The notes beneath the pieces are model-generated. The model saw only the letters and a list, made by a program, of their open reading frames with translations. It was not told the DNA's origin and searched no databases. A program made the position numbers and the translations under genes. From contig JASJFT010000065.1 in the NCBI GenBank assembly GCA_030770425.1, positions 62,001 through 126,000 of the forward strand: a stretch of DNA of 64,000 nucleotides, in the 5' to 3' direction. The DNA is from Darksidea phi. Its lineage: Eukaryota > Ascomycota > Dothideomycetes > Pleosporales > Lentitheciaceae. This document shows positions 45,348 to 57,055 of the stretch, in pieces (positions within the stretch are counted from its first letter, which is position 1; every line of letters begins with the position of its first letter).

Positions 45348-48300
45348 TCAGTTCCAGCCAAGAGAGTTCTCCGCCATGACTGGAGCGGAAATCTGCTGGG
45401 TCCGTACACTGCGGCCGTTGCTGCTGCTGCTTCCTCGGCTACCGCGACTGCCGGGCAACCCAGGTGTCAAGCGTCCATTGCGAGCACCAGACATCCAGGC
45501 ATTGCCACCCAGGCCGCCTACAGAGCCATAGGTGTATCGGCTGCTACTTGGAATGGAGCTGGACCGTTTGTGCGACATCTTCTTCTTCCGGTACCTGCGC
45601 GCGACGAAGAACATGGCGGCACCATATGCGAATGCACCGATAACAGCACCGGTAGCGATACCGACACTGGTTCCATTGATAGGTCGGCTAGCACCCATGT
45701 CACCGCCCAATGCGCCGCCTTGGGCAGGCCCATTGGTGGCAGTGGCTGCCGGGTCGTTCACGTTATACGAGTTGCCAATCTTGTGGGAATTGTACTCTGA
45801 GAATGTAGTAGGGTCCACCAGCGAGGTGAGTGTATTGACTGTTTCGTTCTTGTTGTTGTAGAACGTGCTGGCTGGTTGACTCACTGCATTCGCCAGAGTG
45901 TCGTTGAGAGGGCGAGGGATCATGAACACGGCCAGGGTCTGTCCCCAACCAAGCTTGTTCCATGTATCCGCAGATGTCAAGCCATAATTGACAACGTCTG
46001 CCTCTTTCAGTTGGAGCGTATCAGCAATAGCCATCTTCAAATATAGGAAGATTTGGTTGCCGCCGTCGTTTTCGGCTACGAATTTGTAGTTGAGGCCTCT
46101 CCGGAATCCAATCTGGCCTAGGAACATGTCCTCGGGTACAGATGTCGGCATACCCCCAGGGGGCTCAATCCATGCTGCCAATTCGGAAGGGACCGCAGTC
46201 ACCGATGCCGTTGTCGCTGACGAGGGTTGGACGATGATGCTTGTGCCAACATCGTACGAGGTCTTGCTGTCAGTCCCTGTCGGCAAGATGGAATGAGGGG
46301 GTCCCGTTGGCGACGGAGGCGGCGTGAATGGAATCTCAATTGAAGTACTTGGCTCAACAGTGGTGCTGATCGGCTGTTCCGTAGGCGTCGCAGGGACAGT
46401 GGCATTCGCAAGAGTGGTCGGGAGACTCTGGGAACTGGACACGTCCGACGTGGGAACTACACTGGTTGTATCGGGAGATTCTGATGTTGGGATTGCAGTC
46501 TCTGTTTCTGAGGTGATAGAGCTGCCATCGCCGGTTGAAGTGGTGACGCCAGTTCCACTCGGAGTACCAGCTGTCGGAGTGATGCCAGAAACCGTGTCAG
46601 AAGGTGACGTAGGCGTACCTGTGGGGATGTTTGTGGTGGGATCTGTGGTGTCCGACGTAGGAATGGGGATGGTGCTACTCGGTGTGGAAATGGGGATGCT
46701 GGCATCCGTAGTTGGCCCCGTTATTCCGGTAGGAATTCCTGTCGGAGTGGGGATGGTGGCGTCTGTGGTTGGTACTGTTATTCCAGTGGTGATTCCCGTC
46801 GGAGTTGGAAGCGTGTTGTCCGAGGTTGGAATGGTGGGGGTAGGGAGAACAGTAGTGACATCTGTGGGAGGTGCAGTGCCAGTAGGCAATGAGATGGTAG
46901 GAATGTTCGTGAGAGAAGTCGGGATAACAGTGGATAGATCCGGCAGAGATGTTGGCAATACGTCAGAGGTGGGAATCAAAACAGTACTCGGCAGTTCAGA
47001 GGGAAGCGTAGCGGAGGGGATAGTGAGGGTAGGCGCCGTCGGCCCAGTTACTGAATCCGTGATACCAGTTGGGGGCAAGGTCACAGTCGGTAGCGCTGAA
47101 GTCACGTCCGAGGCGACAGAGGAGACGTCTGAGATTACAGATGATACAGCAGAAGAAACTCCCGGCAGGAGCTCAGTGGTCTCCGAAGTTGGGATTGCCG
47201 TTGGATCAACAGTTGGGCTTGCACCAGACTCGTTCGTGGTAGGCGCCGTCTCGGTTCCTAAAGCTGTCGTGATTCCCACTACGATTCCACTGGAGGGAAG
47301 CGTGACAAGAGGAGACTGGGTCGGCAAGCCTTCGGTTACATCCGTGCCGGACGGCAGCGCAATAGAAGTTGGTAGACCACCCGTCGAACCAGGGACAATG
47401 AATGGTCCTTGGAACGCTGTTGAATCGCCAGATGTCGTGGGCTCTTCGACAACGGCAGTAGAAGGGTTGGGCGAGACAATTGACGGGGGCACTTCACCAG
47501 TCGGAGCTACTCCCGAGCTAGGAGCCGTTGTGGGCAACACAACGGTTGCGGGAAGCTCGCCTGTGGAAACACCTACCGACGGCTCTGAAGTCGACACGAT
47601 GAATGGGGGAATCACGCCACCCGTCGAGGCTGGGGTCTCGCTTGTTGTTGTTGGCGCAGAAGACGGGACAACTGTATCGGGAATACCGCCAGTGCTACCA
47701 ACAGGCGGGGCTTCGGTCGGCTCCTTCACGCTTGTTGTCGCAGACGGTGGGATGATGGTATCTGGAAGACCACCAGTGCTGCCAACAGGCGGGATTTCAA
47801 CCGGTTCGTTGACGCTTGTTGTCGGCGCAGGCGGGATGATGGTATCTGGAAGACCACCAGTGCTGCCAACAGGCGGGGCTTCGGTCGGCTCCTTCACGCT
47901 TGTTGTCGCAGACGGTGGGATGATGGTATCTGGAAGACCACCAGTGCTGCCAACAGGCGGGATTTCAATCGGTTCGTTGACGCTTGTTGTCGGCGCAGGC
48001 GGGATGATGGTATCCGGAAGGCCACCAGTACTGCCAACGGGCGGGACTTCAATTGGCGCCTTCACACTTGTTGTCGTCGCGGAGGGCGGGATAATCGTGT
48101 CTGGGAGGCCGCCAGTGCTGCCAACATCTGGAACGCCGGTCTTATCGGTCACGCTCGTTGTTGTGGGGAGAGTGGGGACCACGATTGTATCTGGGATGCC
48201 ACCAGTGCTGCCAATCGACGGGACGTTGGTCGGTTGCACCACAGTGGGTGGTTCAACGTTGGTTGAGGGAAGAACAATCGTGTCTGGGATACCCCCGGTG

Positions 48301-49064
48301 GTTCCTTTGTTTGGTACATTCGTCTCAGCCGGTTCGGTTTCGACTATCGTGGTAGGCAAGACGACGGTGTCTGGAAGACCTCCAGTAGAAGCAACGCTCG
48401 TCCCCTGAACGTCAGTGGACGGCTTTGTAGCAGGCTCGGTCGTTGAGGTAGTGGGCAGGACGATAGTGTCCGGTATCTCTCCAGTCGGCGCGACCACTGT
48501 GGTTTGGACGGTTGAAGTTGTTTGAGCAGTGGTGGGCTGAACGGGGGATTCTGGCAGACCGTCCGTTGAGCCAACCACTTCGCTGGTCGATGTTGTATCT
48601 GTAGATGGGGCCGGGGGCGCCGGAGGAGGTTGCAAGCTTGTTGTCACAGTCGTGAACGTGGGGTCTAGAACATTCCCAGTACCGGTAGTGGGGAGCTCTG
48701 ATATCGGGACGGGTTTGGGTCCTAGATCATCCTCTGTTGTTGTGCCTGCTACATTGGTGGTGTCTTTTGAGCTTGGCTGGAACAACGACGAGAAAAACCA
48801 CGATGTATCTCCCTCCGACTGCCGCAATTCCAGGCTGGATGTGCTTGTCGAGGTTTCACTTGATGTTGTCGATGTCGTCGCCTCGGTCGACGAGTTGGTC
48901 ACAATCTGGCGCTTGACGTGCCGCGGGAAGTAGTACTTTGGACGCATTGCGGTCTGTTGCGGCCCCGGTGCTGGTAGGGCATCCGCAGTCGTCAGCATCG
49001 GTCCAGAGCCAGACATGCTGGCGAGGAAAAGGGCCGCAGCCCATATCGTCGTAGATCGCGGCAT
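45348..49064 (-). CDS. MSB2: Signalling mucin MSB2-like, single-pass membrane protein
   Basis: MSB2 is a heavily O-glycosylated surface sensor upstream of Cdc42 and MAP kinases in filamentous growth, osmo-sensing and plant infection. This single exon encodes 1238 residues. A signal peptide covers about residues 1-28. A Ser/Thr/Pro-rich mucin domain spans about 55-960 and includes tandem repeats of the unit PPVGSTGGLPDTIIPP. The conserved extracellular domain follows (SELAAWIEPPGGMP, MFLGQIGFRRGLNYKFV, QIFLYLKMAIADTLQL, WNKLGWGQTLAVFMIPRPL). One membrane helix lies near 1135-1157 (VGIATGAVIGAFAYGAAMFF), then RRYRKKK and a Ser/Gly-rich cytosolic tail ending APVMAENSLGWN, an ending I recall as conserved in MSB2 orthologues. 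A dibasic HVKRQ site near residue 50 may be processed. The family assignment rests mainly on the C-terminal half. Confidence 0.87.
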   Translation of the reverse strand: MPRSTTIWAAALFLASMSGSGPMLTTADALPAPGPQQTAMRPKYYFPRHVKRQIVTNSSTEATTSTTSSETSTSTSSLELRQSEGDTSWFFSSLFQPSSKDTTNVAGTTTEDDLGPKPVPISELPTTGTGNVLDPTFTTVTTSLQPPPAPPAPSTDTTSTSEVVGSTDGLPESPVQPTTAQTTSTVQTTVVAPTGEIPDTIVLPTTSTTEPATKPSTDVQGTSVASTGGLPDTVVLPTTIVETEPAETNVPNKGTTGGIPDTIVLPSTNVEPPTVVQPTNVPSIGSTGGIPDTIVVPTLPTTTSVTDKTGVPDVGSTGGLPDTIIPPSATTTSVKAPIEVPPVGSTGGLPDTIIPPAPTTSVNEPIEIPPVGSTGGLPDTIIPPSATTSVKEPTEAPPVGSTGGLPDTIIPPAPTTSVNEPVEIPPVGSTGGLPDTIIPPSATTSVKEPTEAPPVGSTGGIPDTVVPSSAPTTTSETPASTGGVIPPFIVSTSEPSVGVSTGELPATVVLPTTAPSSGVAPTGEVPPSIVSPNPSTAVVEEPTTSGDSTAFQGPFIVPGSTGGLPTSIALPSGTDVTEGLPTQSPLVTLPSSGIVVGITTALGTETAPTTNESGASPTVDPTAIPTSETTELLPGVSSAVSSVISDVSSVASDVTSALPTVTLPPTGITDSVTGPTAPTLTIPSATLPSELPSTVLIPTSDVLPTSLPDLSTVIPTSLTNIPTISLPTGTAPPTDVTTVLPTPTIPTSDNTLPTPTGITTGITVPTTDATIPTPTGIPTGITGPTTDASIPISTPSSTIPIPTSDTTDPTTNIPTGTPTSPSDTVSGITPTAGTPSGTGVTTSTGDGSSITSETETAIPTSESPDTTSVVPTSDVSSSQSLPTTLANATVPATPTEQPISTTVEPSTSIEIPFTPPPSPTGPPHSILPTGTDSKTSYDVGTSIIVQPSSATTASVTAVPSELAAWIEPPGGMPTSVPEDMFLGQIGFRRGLNYKFVAENDGGNQIFLYLKMAIADTLQLKEADVVNYGLTSADTWNKLGWGQTLAVFMIPRPLNDTLANAVSQPASTFYNNKNETVNTLTSLVDPTTFSEYNSHKIGNSYNVNDPAATATNGPAQGGALGGDMGASRPINGTSVGIATGAVIGAFAYGAAMFFVARRYRKKKMSHKRSSSIPSSSRYTYGSVGGLGGNAWMSGARNGRLTPGLPGSRGSRGSSSSNGRSVRTQQISAPVMAENSLGWN
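47680..48130 (-). repeat. 84-nt tandem repeats in the MSB2 mucin domain
   Basis: About five copies of an 84-nt unit (28 codons) lie in frame inside MSB2. Units alternate between two types (SATTSVKEPTEA and APTTSVNEPIEI), forming a 168-nt higher-order repeat; for example the same 21-nt start recurs at 47710 and 47878. Two 168-nt copies differ at only a few bases in the stretch I compared, which implies recent duplication or conversion. More diverged copies continue to about 48,500. Confidence 0.88.
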
Positions 49065-52000
49065 GTTATTATTATCTACAATTGCTAATTCGTAATGGTT
49101 CCCGGGGTATCGAAGCCAAGGTCAGAAGCTGAGATTCTGGGCGCGTTAGGAGAAGTGCAATCTAGGCAGGAGGCACGTACTGTCAGGGTATAGGTTCAAA
49201 CGAGTGTACTTGACGTGGTCAAGGCAATAAAGTAATGAGTGGACCTGCACACGGCGGATTAGCTGGCCGCTCCGTGCGGGACATTCGTCGGGAAAACGCA
49301 CTAGGCTGTCGAGCAGCTAGAAGATACCGGTGCTCCGGGTAATGCAGATGCAGCGTCGTTGCAAGAAGGATAAGAGTCGAGCGGACCTATGCCGTCATGT
49401 TGCGAGACGACGTTTCGGATTTCGCGAGGCAAACGTTCGCCAAACCCAAGATGGCGGGCTGTAGCGCGATCTGGACAGGTACCCGACACACACGCCTAGC
49501 TCTCAACAGATGCGTGTCGCAACAAAGACGTGCGCGGTGGCTGTCGCGCTTAAAGAAGTTGTTCCTGGCCTGCGATGGCAACAAGCGCGCACAGCGGGCG
49601 TGGCTGACGGCGGAGGCTTTGTTCCTGAGCGGCGGGTCGGGACGTGGCGGTCGTGGTGCGGGCAGGCGGGGAACGAGCGACTCAAGGGGAGCACGCTGCA
49701 CGATGGGAAAGACGAGGAGGTTCGCGGCCGAAGGAGTGTGTGCCCGGGGGCGTCGTGGCGGGTCGTAAAGGAGGGCGGGCGGGAGGAGATACTGCGACGG
49801 CGGCGAATTGCACACAACACACGGCCGTGCTGTATGCGTTCCCGGTCGAGAATTGTCGAGAGAGATGGGGTGGGAGGAGGGCGCTGGCGAGGCGGAGCGG
49901 TGGTGAAGGAGGAAGAGCGTCTTACTCTACGACGGCGAGCAACGCCCAGGCCGGGCGGGAGAGGTTCGCCAAATGAGCAGCAGGGGGCACAAGAGGGCAG
50001 CGACTCGTGCCTGGCGGGCGTCGCGCTCGATCGGGCGCCCTAGCCGGCCCACGCACTGAAAAGGAGATGTCGGTGCGCGGCGAATCAATAGCGGCAAAAT
50101 CGGAATAGCAGGACGCAGCAAGCGCAGAGATGGCCCGCAAAACAACGGATGGCGATGGCGATGCAGAGATGGCGACGCAGAGAGGGCGACGGGGCAGCGG
50201 TGTGTTCTGTCGCGCCCCTGTGTGCGATGGCCGTCCTTTTGCCGTGCACCGTCAATCACCACCTGCTCACAGCCTGCCGGCTCGCAGCTCAATGTTGTTT
50301 CGCAGGCTAGGCTGTGTCTTCAAACAGCCAGGCCGGGGGGAGCCCTGGCCGCAATATCAATATCGCCGGCAGGCGAGAGCAACGGCAGCAGGCCTCCTCG
50401 CCCGCCGCCGCCGCCGATGCTCATCGACGCGCACAACGTCGCGGCCTGTGTTCCTCGATGGACGAGAGCATCGTGCCAACGCGCGCTTGCCTGTGCTCAC
50501 GGCCTGCGATGCGTCCAGTCTGGCAGGCGCGGGCGGCCGGTTGGTGTTGCGCCGGTCGTCCCTGCCCCGCCGGCCCTCCCCTGCCGTTCATTCCGGGAAG
50601 GCGCCGTGCTCCATCCCGTGCAGCCTCCCCTCCCCTCCCATCCCATCCCATCCCCCCACATGCACTCTCGCCGGCTGCCGCCCTATATTCTTTGATTGCC
50701 CTGGCCTCTCAGCCCCGCTGCAATTCACCCGCAGCCTCTCAGTGGCCCTCCAACGGCCGTCCAGTGCTGCTCGCCCTGCTGCGCACCTGTCCCGTGGCAG
50801 GCTGACAACCGCTTTATTGACCTGCAGCCACCAATCCTCGTCGCTCCCGCTCCACGAGCCACCCTGTACTGCCGGAGCCCGGGAGAATTCGACCAGCACG
50901 CTGTGACGAGCTAACGCTCCTCAATAGTTCGTGCATCTATCGATTCCTGTCGCATGCGTCGTCTATTTTCATAAGGCGACACTTGCTGCGACACCGACCC
51001 CTAGGTTCAACGCTTGTGCTTCAGGAACCGAGACGTTGCTAGAATCGCCCGTCTGTGTCGCAGCGAGCGCCAGTCTTGGACGCTTCTGCGCACCTTGTAC
51101 TCGACCGCTCCCTTTGCTCATCTGCCCACTTACCCATCAAAGCTCCGTTCCACAATTCTCAGCGCGGAAACAAAAGTCCGGCTTTGTTTCACGACCGCTC
51201 CTCATTTGAACGCCTTCACGTTTCATATGGTTGCCCCGGGAGTATTGTCCTCTCAGCGTGGTCCAGACATGGCCAGGAGACTCCAAGATTGCCATTGCTC
51301 TGCGCCTCTGTGGCGCTCGACCATGGATCCTATGCAAGATCCACGTACTACATGGGCAGTGGAGATGGCTGCGATAGGTGGGAAGGGATTTTTTCTAGAC
51401 GATTTTGACACCCCAGTCTTCTCCGTCTGTCAACGCCTTCATAGTCGTTTGTGACTGTGGCTTTTCATTATCAACTCATATTATTCGACAGACCATCTTG
51501 GTATAGGCCTCTCTGCAAGCACGTCTCTCAACTACTCGTTGCACTCGGTAGTGGTAGACGTTTATTCGAGCGCTTCCACGATTCAAAGTATGTCCGCCAA
51601 AAGCGGACTCCGCATGTCGACATCCGTTAGGCACTCATAGCATACTCAGAATCCGTCAATGAGAACCACGACGGCGATGGCTAGACATTTGGGAGTTAAT
51701 GGCGGCCGATGTTTCGTTTCCACCTGTCGTCGGCACGCTTCGCGGTACCTAAGACCAACCTTGGAGTCATCACAGGACAGTGTATTTGCATTACATTTCG
51801 CGAGTTCTACGCAACCATCCACCCTGCCATAGATGTAAACGTTCCGTCTCTACAAGCATGGTCATCGCAAGAAAGCTTGTAGTGAGGTCCGCTTTGACTC
51901 GAAACATCCATAGCATGAACGTTTCAAAACACAGTCAATCTACAGCAAACACCTACCATACGGCGCGATTCTATACCATCCGCCGCTCCCACTCCTAAGT

Positions 52001-54668
52001 CCGCAGTGAGTTGGTCTCAGGTCGCTCCAATGCTTATCCTCTCCCTCATCGCTCCTATCCTGCATCTCCGCCAGTTGCTTCTTTACCGCAGCACTTGTCA
52101 CCTCACTCCTGCCCCTCTTCTGCTTTCCCGAATGTTTCGTTTGGCTAGGTCTGCATTAACTACAATCCCAGCTACCGTCCCACTACCGCGAAACATGATC
52201 CACTCTGGCCGTTCATGCGCTGTGCAGATCTTCGAGGCCGCTGTTCAGAGCTTGGCTAACGTGGAGAAAGTGACCACGCATTGGAGATGCCGGTGTGATT
52301 AAACCAGCGGCCCCGATATTAGTTACGGTTCGTTACACAAACACAGAAGTGGGCTTGGGACCATAAGGAGTCAGCATCTGACTGTCGTGATGTTGTACGC
52401 TACGCGAAAAATGACCCGTGGGTTTTTCGCAGCACGTCGCTCGGGCACCCAAGCGCAAAAGAGACCATTCACAGGAGACCACGGTTCTAGAAGGCCGAAG
52501 CATTTGCTGATGAGCCGTAGGGCTCAGATTCGCTCCAAGTTCTCACTCCCAAGCTTCCGAGAGTGCCCCATTTCTAATCTCGCTTTTCCACTCTCGTGCC
52601 AATCGTACTTTGCGCAAATCGATTCAACAGGCACGATTTCTCGCCCACACGTTATGATAAACCACGCCGCAGCGCTTCGCCGCGTTGGTGGCCCTCATTT
52701 CTCACCAATCACATGGCCTCACCACTTGAATAAATTGTTGGGGCAGCGAGTTATATCGCAATACGGAGGCTGACGTGAGCCTAACTGTGTGTACCGAGAT
52801 ACCACACGTGTATGATCCCATAACCAACGACCGACAGCCGGGGCCACGTAAGCGTCATTGTCAGATAGGGTAGGCGGAAGGATGCCTCGGGCGTAGAATT
52901 AAAGTGTGTACGGGTGGTTAATTAAAGGAACGTTTGTTGGGTCTGCTGGCTCCCGGGATCAGGGATCGCTATGGATGCTTCGAGTGGTGAGAATTATTCG
53001 TGAGAATATTAGGTGTTGTTGCTGATGATGAGAGAGATTATTGAATCATTTCGGTGCTATGGAAGGTATTAGGATTAGGAAGTCTGGTGGGTGTGGATTT
53101 GTAGTTGCTGCCGGATCATGCAGTGCTGACGGTTCTTCTGAAGTGCTTGTAGGCTGTGCACGAATATTTAGAGAAACAATACTTGAAGAGGCATGACGTT
53201 AAGATATTTGGATCTTGGTAGGCATCTCACGTGCCCCATATGACTCGAGCCGGAAGCACCACTTAGGGCGCGACCTTCATCCCAGCGCTACGTACGTCGA
53301 ACGTACACTTTTCCCTATTCACTTTCTCTGCCATGTCCACATTAAAGAAAAATTTCCATGCGTCTACACAGCCCGTGCCCAGCTTACGCATCCATTCTGC
53401 AGATCCCGTCTTGCACCTCTCACAACCACGCACGTGCATGCATCTGCATACATCTACATATCTGCATGCGTCGTCAAACACCTAACACTTACCCTATCCG
53501 TCATCTCACAGCTGCTGTGCTTTATTTGAAGAGACAAGTGACCGACCCGGAGACCCGGCCGCTTTCCGCGTCTTCAAACACCGAAGTCCGCATCAAGCCC
53601 GTCGCTCACGATCGCCCTCCGGTCTCCACCCATGCCGCCGCGGAGCGGAATATCACCACGCGCTTAGTGCTTCTCCGGGTAGGTGCCACACGAGAGATAA
53701 ATTCCCTACCGATCTTTTTTCATCGGTATCCCCGCTTTGCATATCTTTCTCCAATTGGCAAAATGAGTCTCCGACGTATGCATCGGACTTTTGCGGTTTG
53801 AAACGCGAGTTGGGTGTTTCCGCTGCAAGTCATGCCGTGCACGGTGGGATTTGTTAGGGTTGCGACGAGCTTTGCGGAGCCGAGTTTGCGGGTTTGTAAA
53901 TTCGTGGGAGCGGGTTCTTGGGTAGGGGATAGGGAGCGGAGTTTTGGTGTGGAGAGTCGAAGAGGTTTGGGGGGGACGTAGTGGTTTCTGGACGGAGGAG
54001 GCTAGGATGAGTTACCAGTGTTGAAAGTGTAGTGCTTAGTGACGTCTAATACCACTCTAGCCATTCGATCCTGTGGGAGCTCGACGAATGGCAGGATGTT
54101 CAGCTGCAAGGGGTTTAGCATGTTAATTGCAGGGTCTCCTGCTGTTCCACCGCATTCCTCACTATGGTAGGCTGTTCGTTTTGGGGTTCAACGGCGCAAG
54201 GCTTCTTCGGTGGTGGTTCTTCGTGGGCGTAGTGGCGGTACCAAGTCGGTAAAGCTCATCTCATCCCAAGGTGATTTGACATGTGTATCGTTTCAGTTTC
54301 TATTGTGGATTGCTAGAAGGACAAACAGCAGTACACGGTATAAATCTCACGCGGTAGCAATGGGGATGTACGCCCACACTACATGCATGACGAGAACGAC
54401 GAGGTTCAGTATTGCTAGTCGTGAGTGAATAAGGACTTGACATCGGCCGAGGTGGAAGTTCGAAGTGAGAAATAAGAGCTTCAGTATATATTGTTGTAAA
54501 CTAGAAGTGGGTCTGCTTTTTTAATTTCAATGGTAGCAAGGCATGTTCTCAGGCAGGATTTATACCGCCAGATTAGAGCCCGATCTTAGCGGAGACGCTT
54601 CTTGACAAGGAGCCTGCAGAGCTATGTCACTGGTGAGACTCTACAGAGTTATGCTTATTGAGTTCACT

Positions 54669-54671
<3 letters not shown>
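49065..54671. other. 5.6 kb region without a convincing gene
   Basis: This long stretch lies upstream of MSB2. The part from about 49,400 to 50,900 is very GC-rich and full of overlapping open frames in all phases, a composition effect. From about 51,000 to 54,650 base composition is mixed, and open frames are short with no recognised domain. I found no terminal repeats, transposase or reverse transcriptase motif. It may include a very long MSB2 promoter and leader. Confidence 0.45.
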
Positions 54672-54712
<41 letters not shown>

Positions 54713-54859
54713 AAATAAAAACCGGACAAAGGTTTGGGGTTTTTTGAGGCTCAAAAATTTTTTTACAAAACGGGTTNNNNNNNNNNGTTTTTGTAATCTC
54801 GCGTGCCCTTGTTTTTCCCTTTTTTTTTTTTTAAATATTTTTTTTTTTTTTTTTTTTTT

Positions 54860-54893
<34 letters not shown>
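54672..54893. repeat. Poly-T tracts flanking a 10-N assembly gap
   Basis: A run of 34 T (54672-54705), an A-rich patch, poorly structured sequence, then ten N at 54777-54786 and further T runs to about 54893. This looks like a low-quality contig join. Continuity between the left and right parts of the window depends on this join. Confidence 0.9.
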
Positions 54894-54894
<1 letters not shown>

Positions 54895-55077
54895 AAATAC
54901 TAATTCAAAGCCTGCAACAGGTTTGTGGAGTTGAGAGAGCGAAGAAGGTTTGTAGCAACAGGGATTTATTATTATTAATCATCTCTCGTGCTACAATCCT
55001 TGCTAGATTTGAGATAGCGAGAAGGACAGTATCGGGAAAGAAAGGGTTGCATTGAAAGACTATAAGAAAAGGAATAT

Positions 55078-56530
55078 CTATTCTGCAAAAGGAGTAGAGG
55101 AGTTCGAAGATACAGGCGTATCGCTAGAACCGGAAACTGCGTCCGAAGTCGATGTGCTCACTCGCAGCTGCCGTTTCGAAGACGATACCGAATATGTCCC
55201 CGTCTGGGCCCTCTTCCTTCCAGGATGCTTCGGCTTTTCTATTTTATTCTTCTTTGCGTCGCCCTTCCGCCGCCTCATAGCTTTGTTTACAGTATTCATA
55301 GCTTTCGCAACTTTGAGGAAGCCATCCGTGTCCGCTTTCGCCGTCTCCATCTTTACCCAGTCAATTCGTCGCACGGAGATTCGAGCTTCGTCACACGCTG
55401 CTGGTAGTCGCTCAGCAAGCGTCTCTATATGTCGCCTGGACAAGTCATCGACCTTCAAAGAGAACCGCAGGGTCAAAGATGCCTTCTCGGGTTCCCTATG
55501 CTGAAAGGATGCACTTCGCTCTTGGGTAGAGTCAAGTCGAGCCAGTTGCAAGTAGCGGTTAAAATGCTGGAGGCGGTCCCACAGGACGGAAGATTGTGTT
55601 CTTCTCCTCAGATTGATTCTTTCGGAAAGCTTGGTGACTGTAAAGTTTGCACCCTTGGATTCTAGTAAGAGCTCCTCTAGTGAATCGCTTAGTGCTCTCG
55701 TGAAGGAATTCCCGCCAGGCCCTTCAGTTGGACTGTCCGGTGAAGATGCGGCTAGCAACTGGTAGATCCGAAATTCTTCGCTTCTGCTCTTCAAGGCGGC
55801 ACTGCTTGCGAAGCAGCAGTCGAGGATAGACAGCACATCACCCTCGGCCAGTGTGAGGAGCGGCTTTTCTGCTTCGTCCCAGAACGCCGTGGGTAAATAA
55901 GAGCCTCGCTTCTCTACCCATTTCCGCGTTGTACTAAATGGCGTTAGATGTGGGGGCTCGACTGCTGGGACAGACTTACGCTGACAACTCCAAGCGTTGC
56001 TTATTATCCATCTCAACTTGGTTTCCATGACCGGTGTAGTACACGACTAGCAGGTTGTTCGGTCCATCATGCTTATGCACGTGCTGCAATATTGCAAAGT
56101 TCAAGTCAATCTGCGGCTTTTTCAAGTTCGTGATTTTCGCGATACTGCATTCGTAGCCAAAATCTTTGGTAAATATCAAATACAGCCTGTTGATCTGAAG
56201 AGACTAGTCAATGAAACTGCAATCGATTCTAAAGTAAACGTAGCTTACTTCTTCATCGTGGCCTTTGAACTCATCGATCTCGTCATGCCATCGGATGATC
56301 AACACAGCCACCTTGAGATAGCCATTGGGAATCTTCATAATATCGTTGGATACGTTTTGGAACCACGCTTGCCTTTCTGATTCACGTTCATCACCTGGTT
56401 GTAACACGGAGCTACCTGAAGTCGCAACAAGTGGACCTGTACGAGGCATATCGGATGGTGGAGTGCTTCGACAAGGAACGGAACATGCAGGAATATTAGG
56501 CCTCGCAGCTGACGGACGCTGTGTCGCCAT
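55078..56530 (-). CDS. Caspase-like (peptidase C14) protein
   Basis: Exons 56249-56530, 55980-56194 and 55078-55933 give 450 residues. The caspase-like fold shows a first strand with YLKVAVLIIRWHDE, the linker FTKDFGYECSIAKI, the catalytic His motif LLVVYYTGHGNQ (about H150) and the catalytic Cys motif LSILDCCFASSAA (about C205/C206). The following SFTRALSDSLEELLLES and FTVTKLSERINLR match the downstream helices seen in caspase-like domains of fungal incompatibility and NLR-type proteins. The C-terminus (about 350-450) is basic then Ser/Thr-rich, with no NACHT, ankyrin or WD repeats. It differs from the house-keeping metacaspase, which has a Pro/Gln-rich prodomain. A role in regulated cell death or nonself response is inference from family context. 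It is divergent from a 95-residue gene. Confidence 0.82.
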
Positions 56531-57055
56531 TTTGTGAGAGGTAAACGGGGCTGAGGTTTACTGGGGCAGCCCATCAGCGCGTCGTCCTCTTATGAAGCCC
56601 TATGGGTCTTCTGTCACTGTTACAGCCCATTGTCCTGAAGGACCTCCAAAGGCTGAGCGTACGGCTGTGTTCAAGGCGCTCTTTCTTCATAAGGAATATC
56701 TGGTGGCGGTTTGCTTTTGGCGGTGCTTTACTGACGATTGGGTCGGCGTGCCGAGCCCAAGCCCTCGACCCATAGAGTCGGCGCTGCCATGCATATCTTC
56801 CAATCGAATCCCATGTCGACCCTCCATCTCGGAGCACGGCAAATTGCCCGTTGGCCGAAAATGGGCAATTGAGCCTCATTTCAATGAGCAGGAGCGGAGG
56901 GCGCTGCCTCCTAGAGGCGGCTTCGCAAAGGCTGTCAGCCTTCTAATTCCTCCCTTTAAGGCGCAATCTCTTCTCTGTGACGACTGCGCCTTCATTTCCG
57001 CCTTGCTGCCTGGTAAGGCATCGTCACATTCCACATTGGCAACCCACTCATAAAG
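56531..57055. promoter_or_regulatory. Divergent spacer, caspase-like gene / small gene
   Basis: 525 bp separate the two start codons. Open frames on both strands have no recognised features. The spacer presumably carries both promoters. Confidence 0.4.

Noticed and set aside
46324..48408. 694-codon open frame antisense to MSB2
   Set aside because: It is a shadow of the repetitive Thr/Pro codons of MSB2. The translation is a monotonous Val/Gly/Ser-rich repeat with no recognisable fold.
49387..50906. Many Arg/Ala/Pro-rich frames upstream of MSB2
   Set aside because: Same composition effect; no motif, no consistent strand and no splice-supported model.
51014..51454. 146-codon frame between MSB2 and the gap
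   Set aside because: The start context is weak, there is no domain, and overlapping frames in other phases are of similar length.
54744..55055. Open frame spanning the N gap
   Set aside because: Its translation is poly-Phe and unknown residues, caused by poly-T and Ns.
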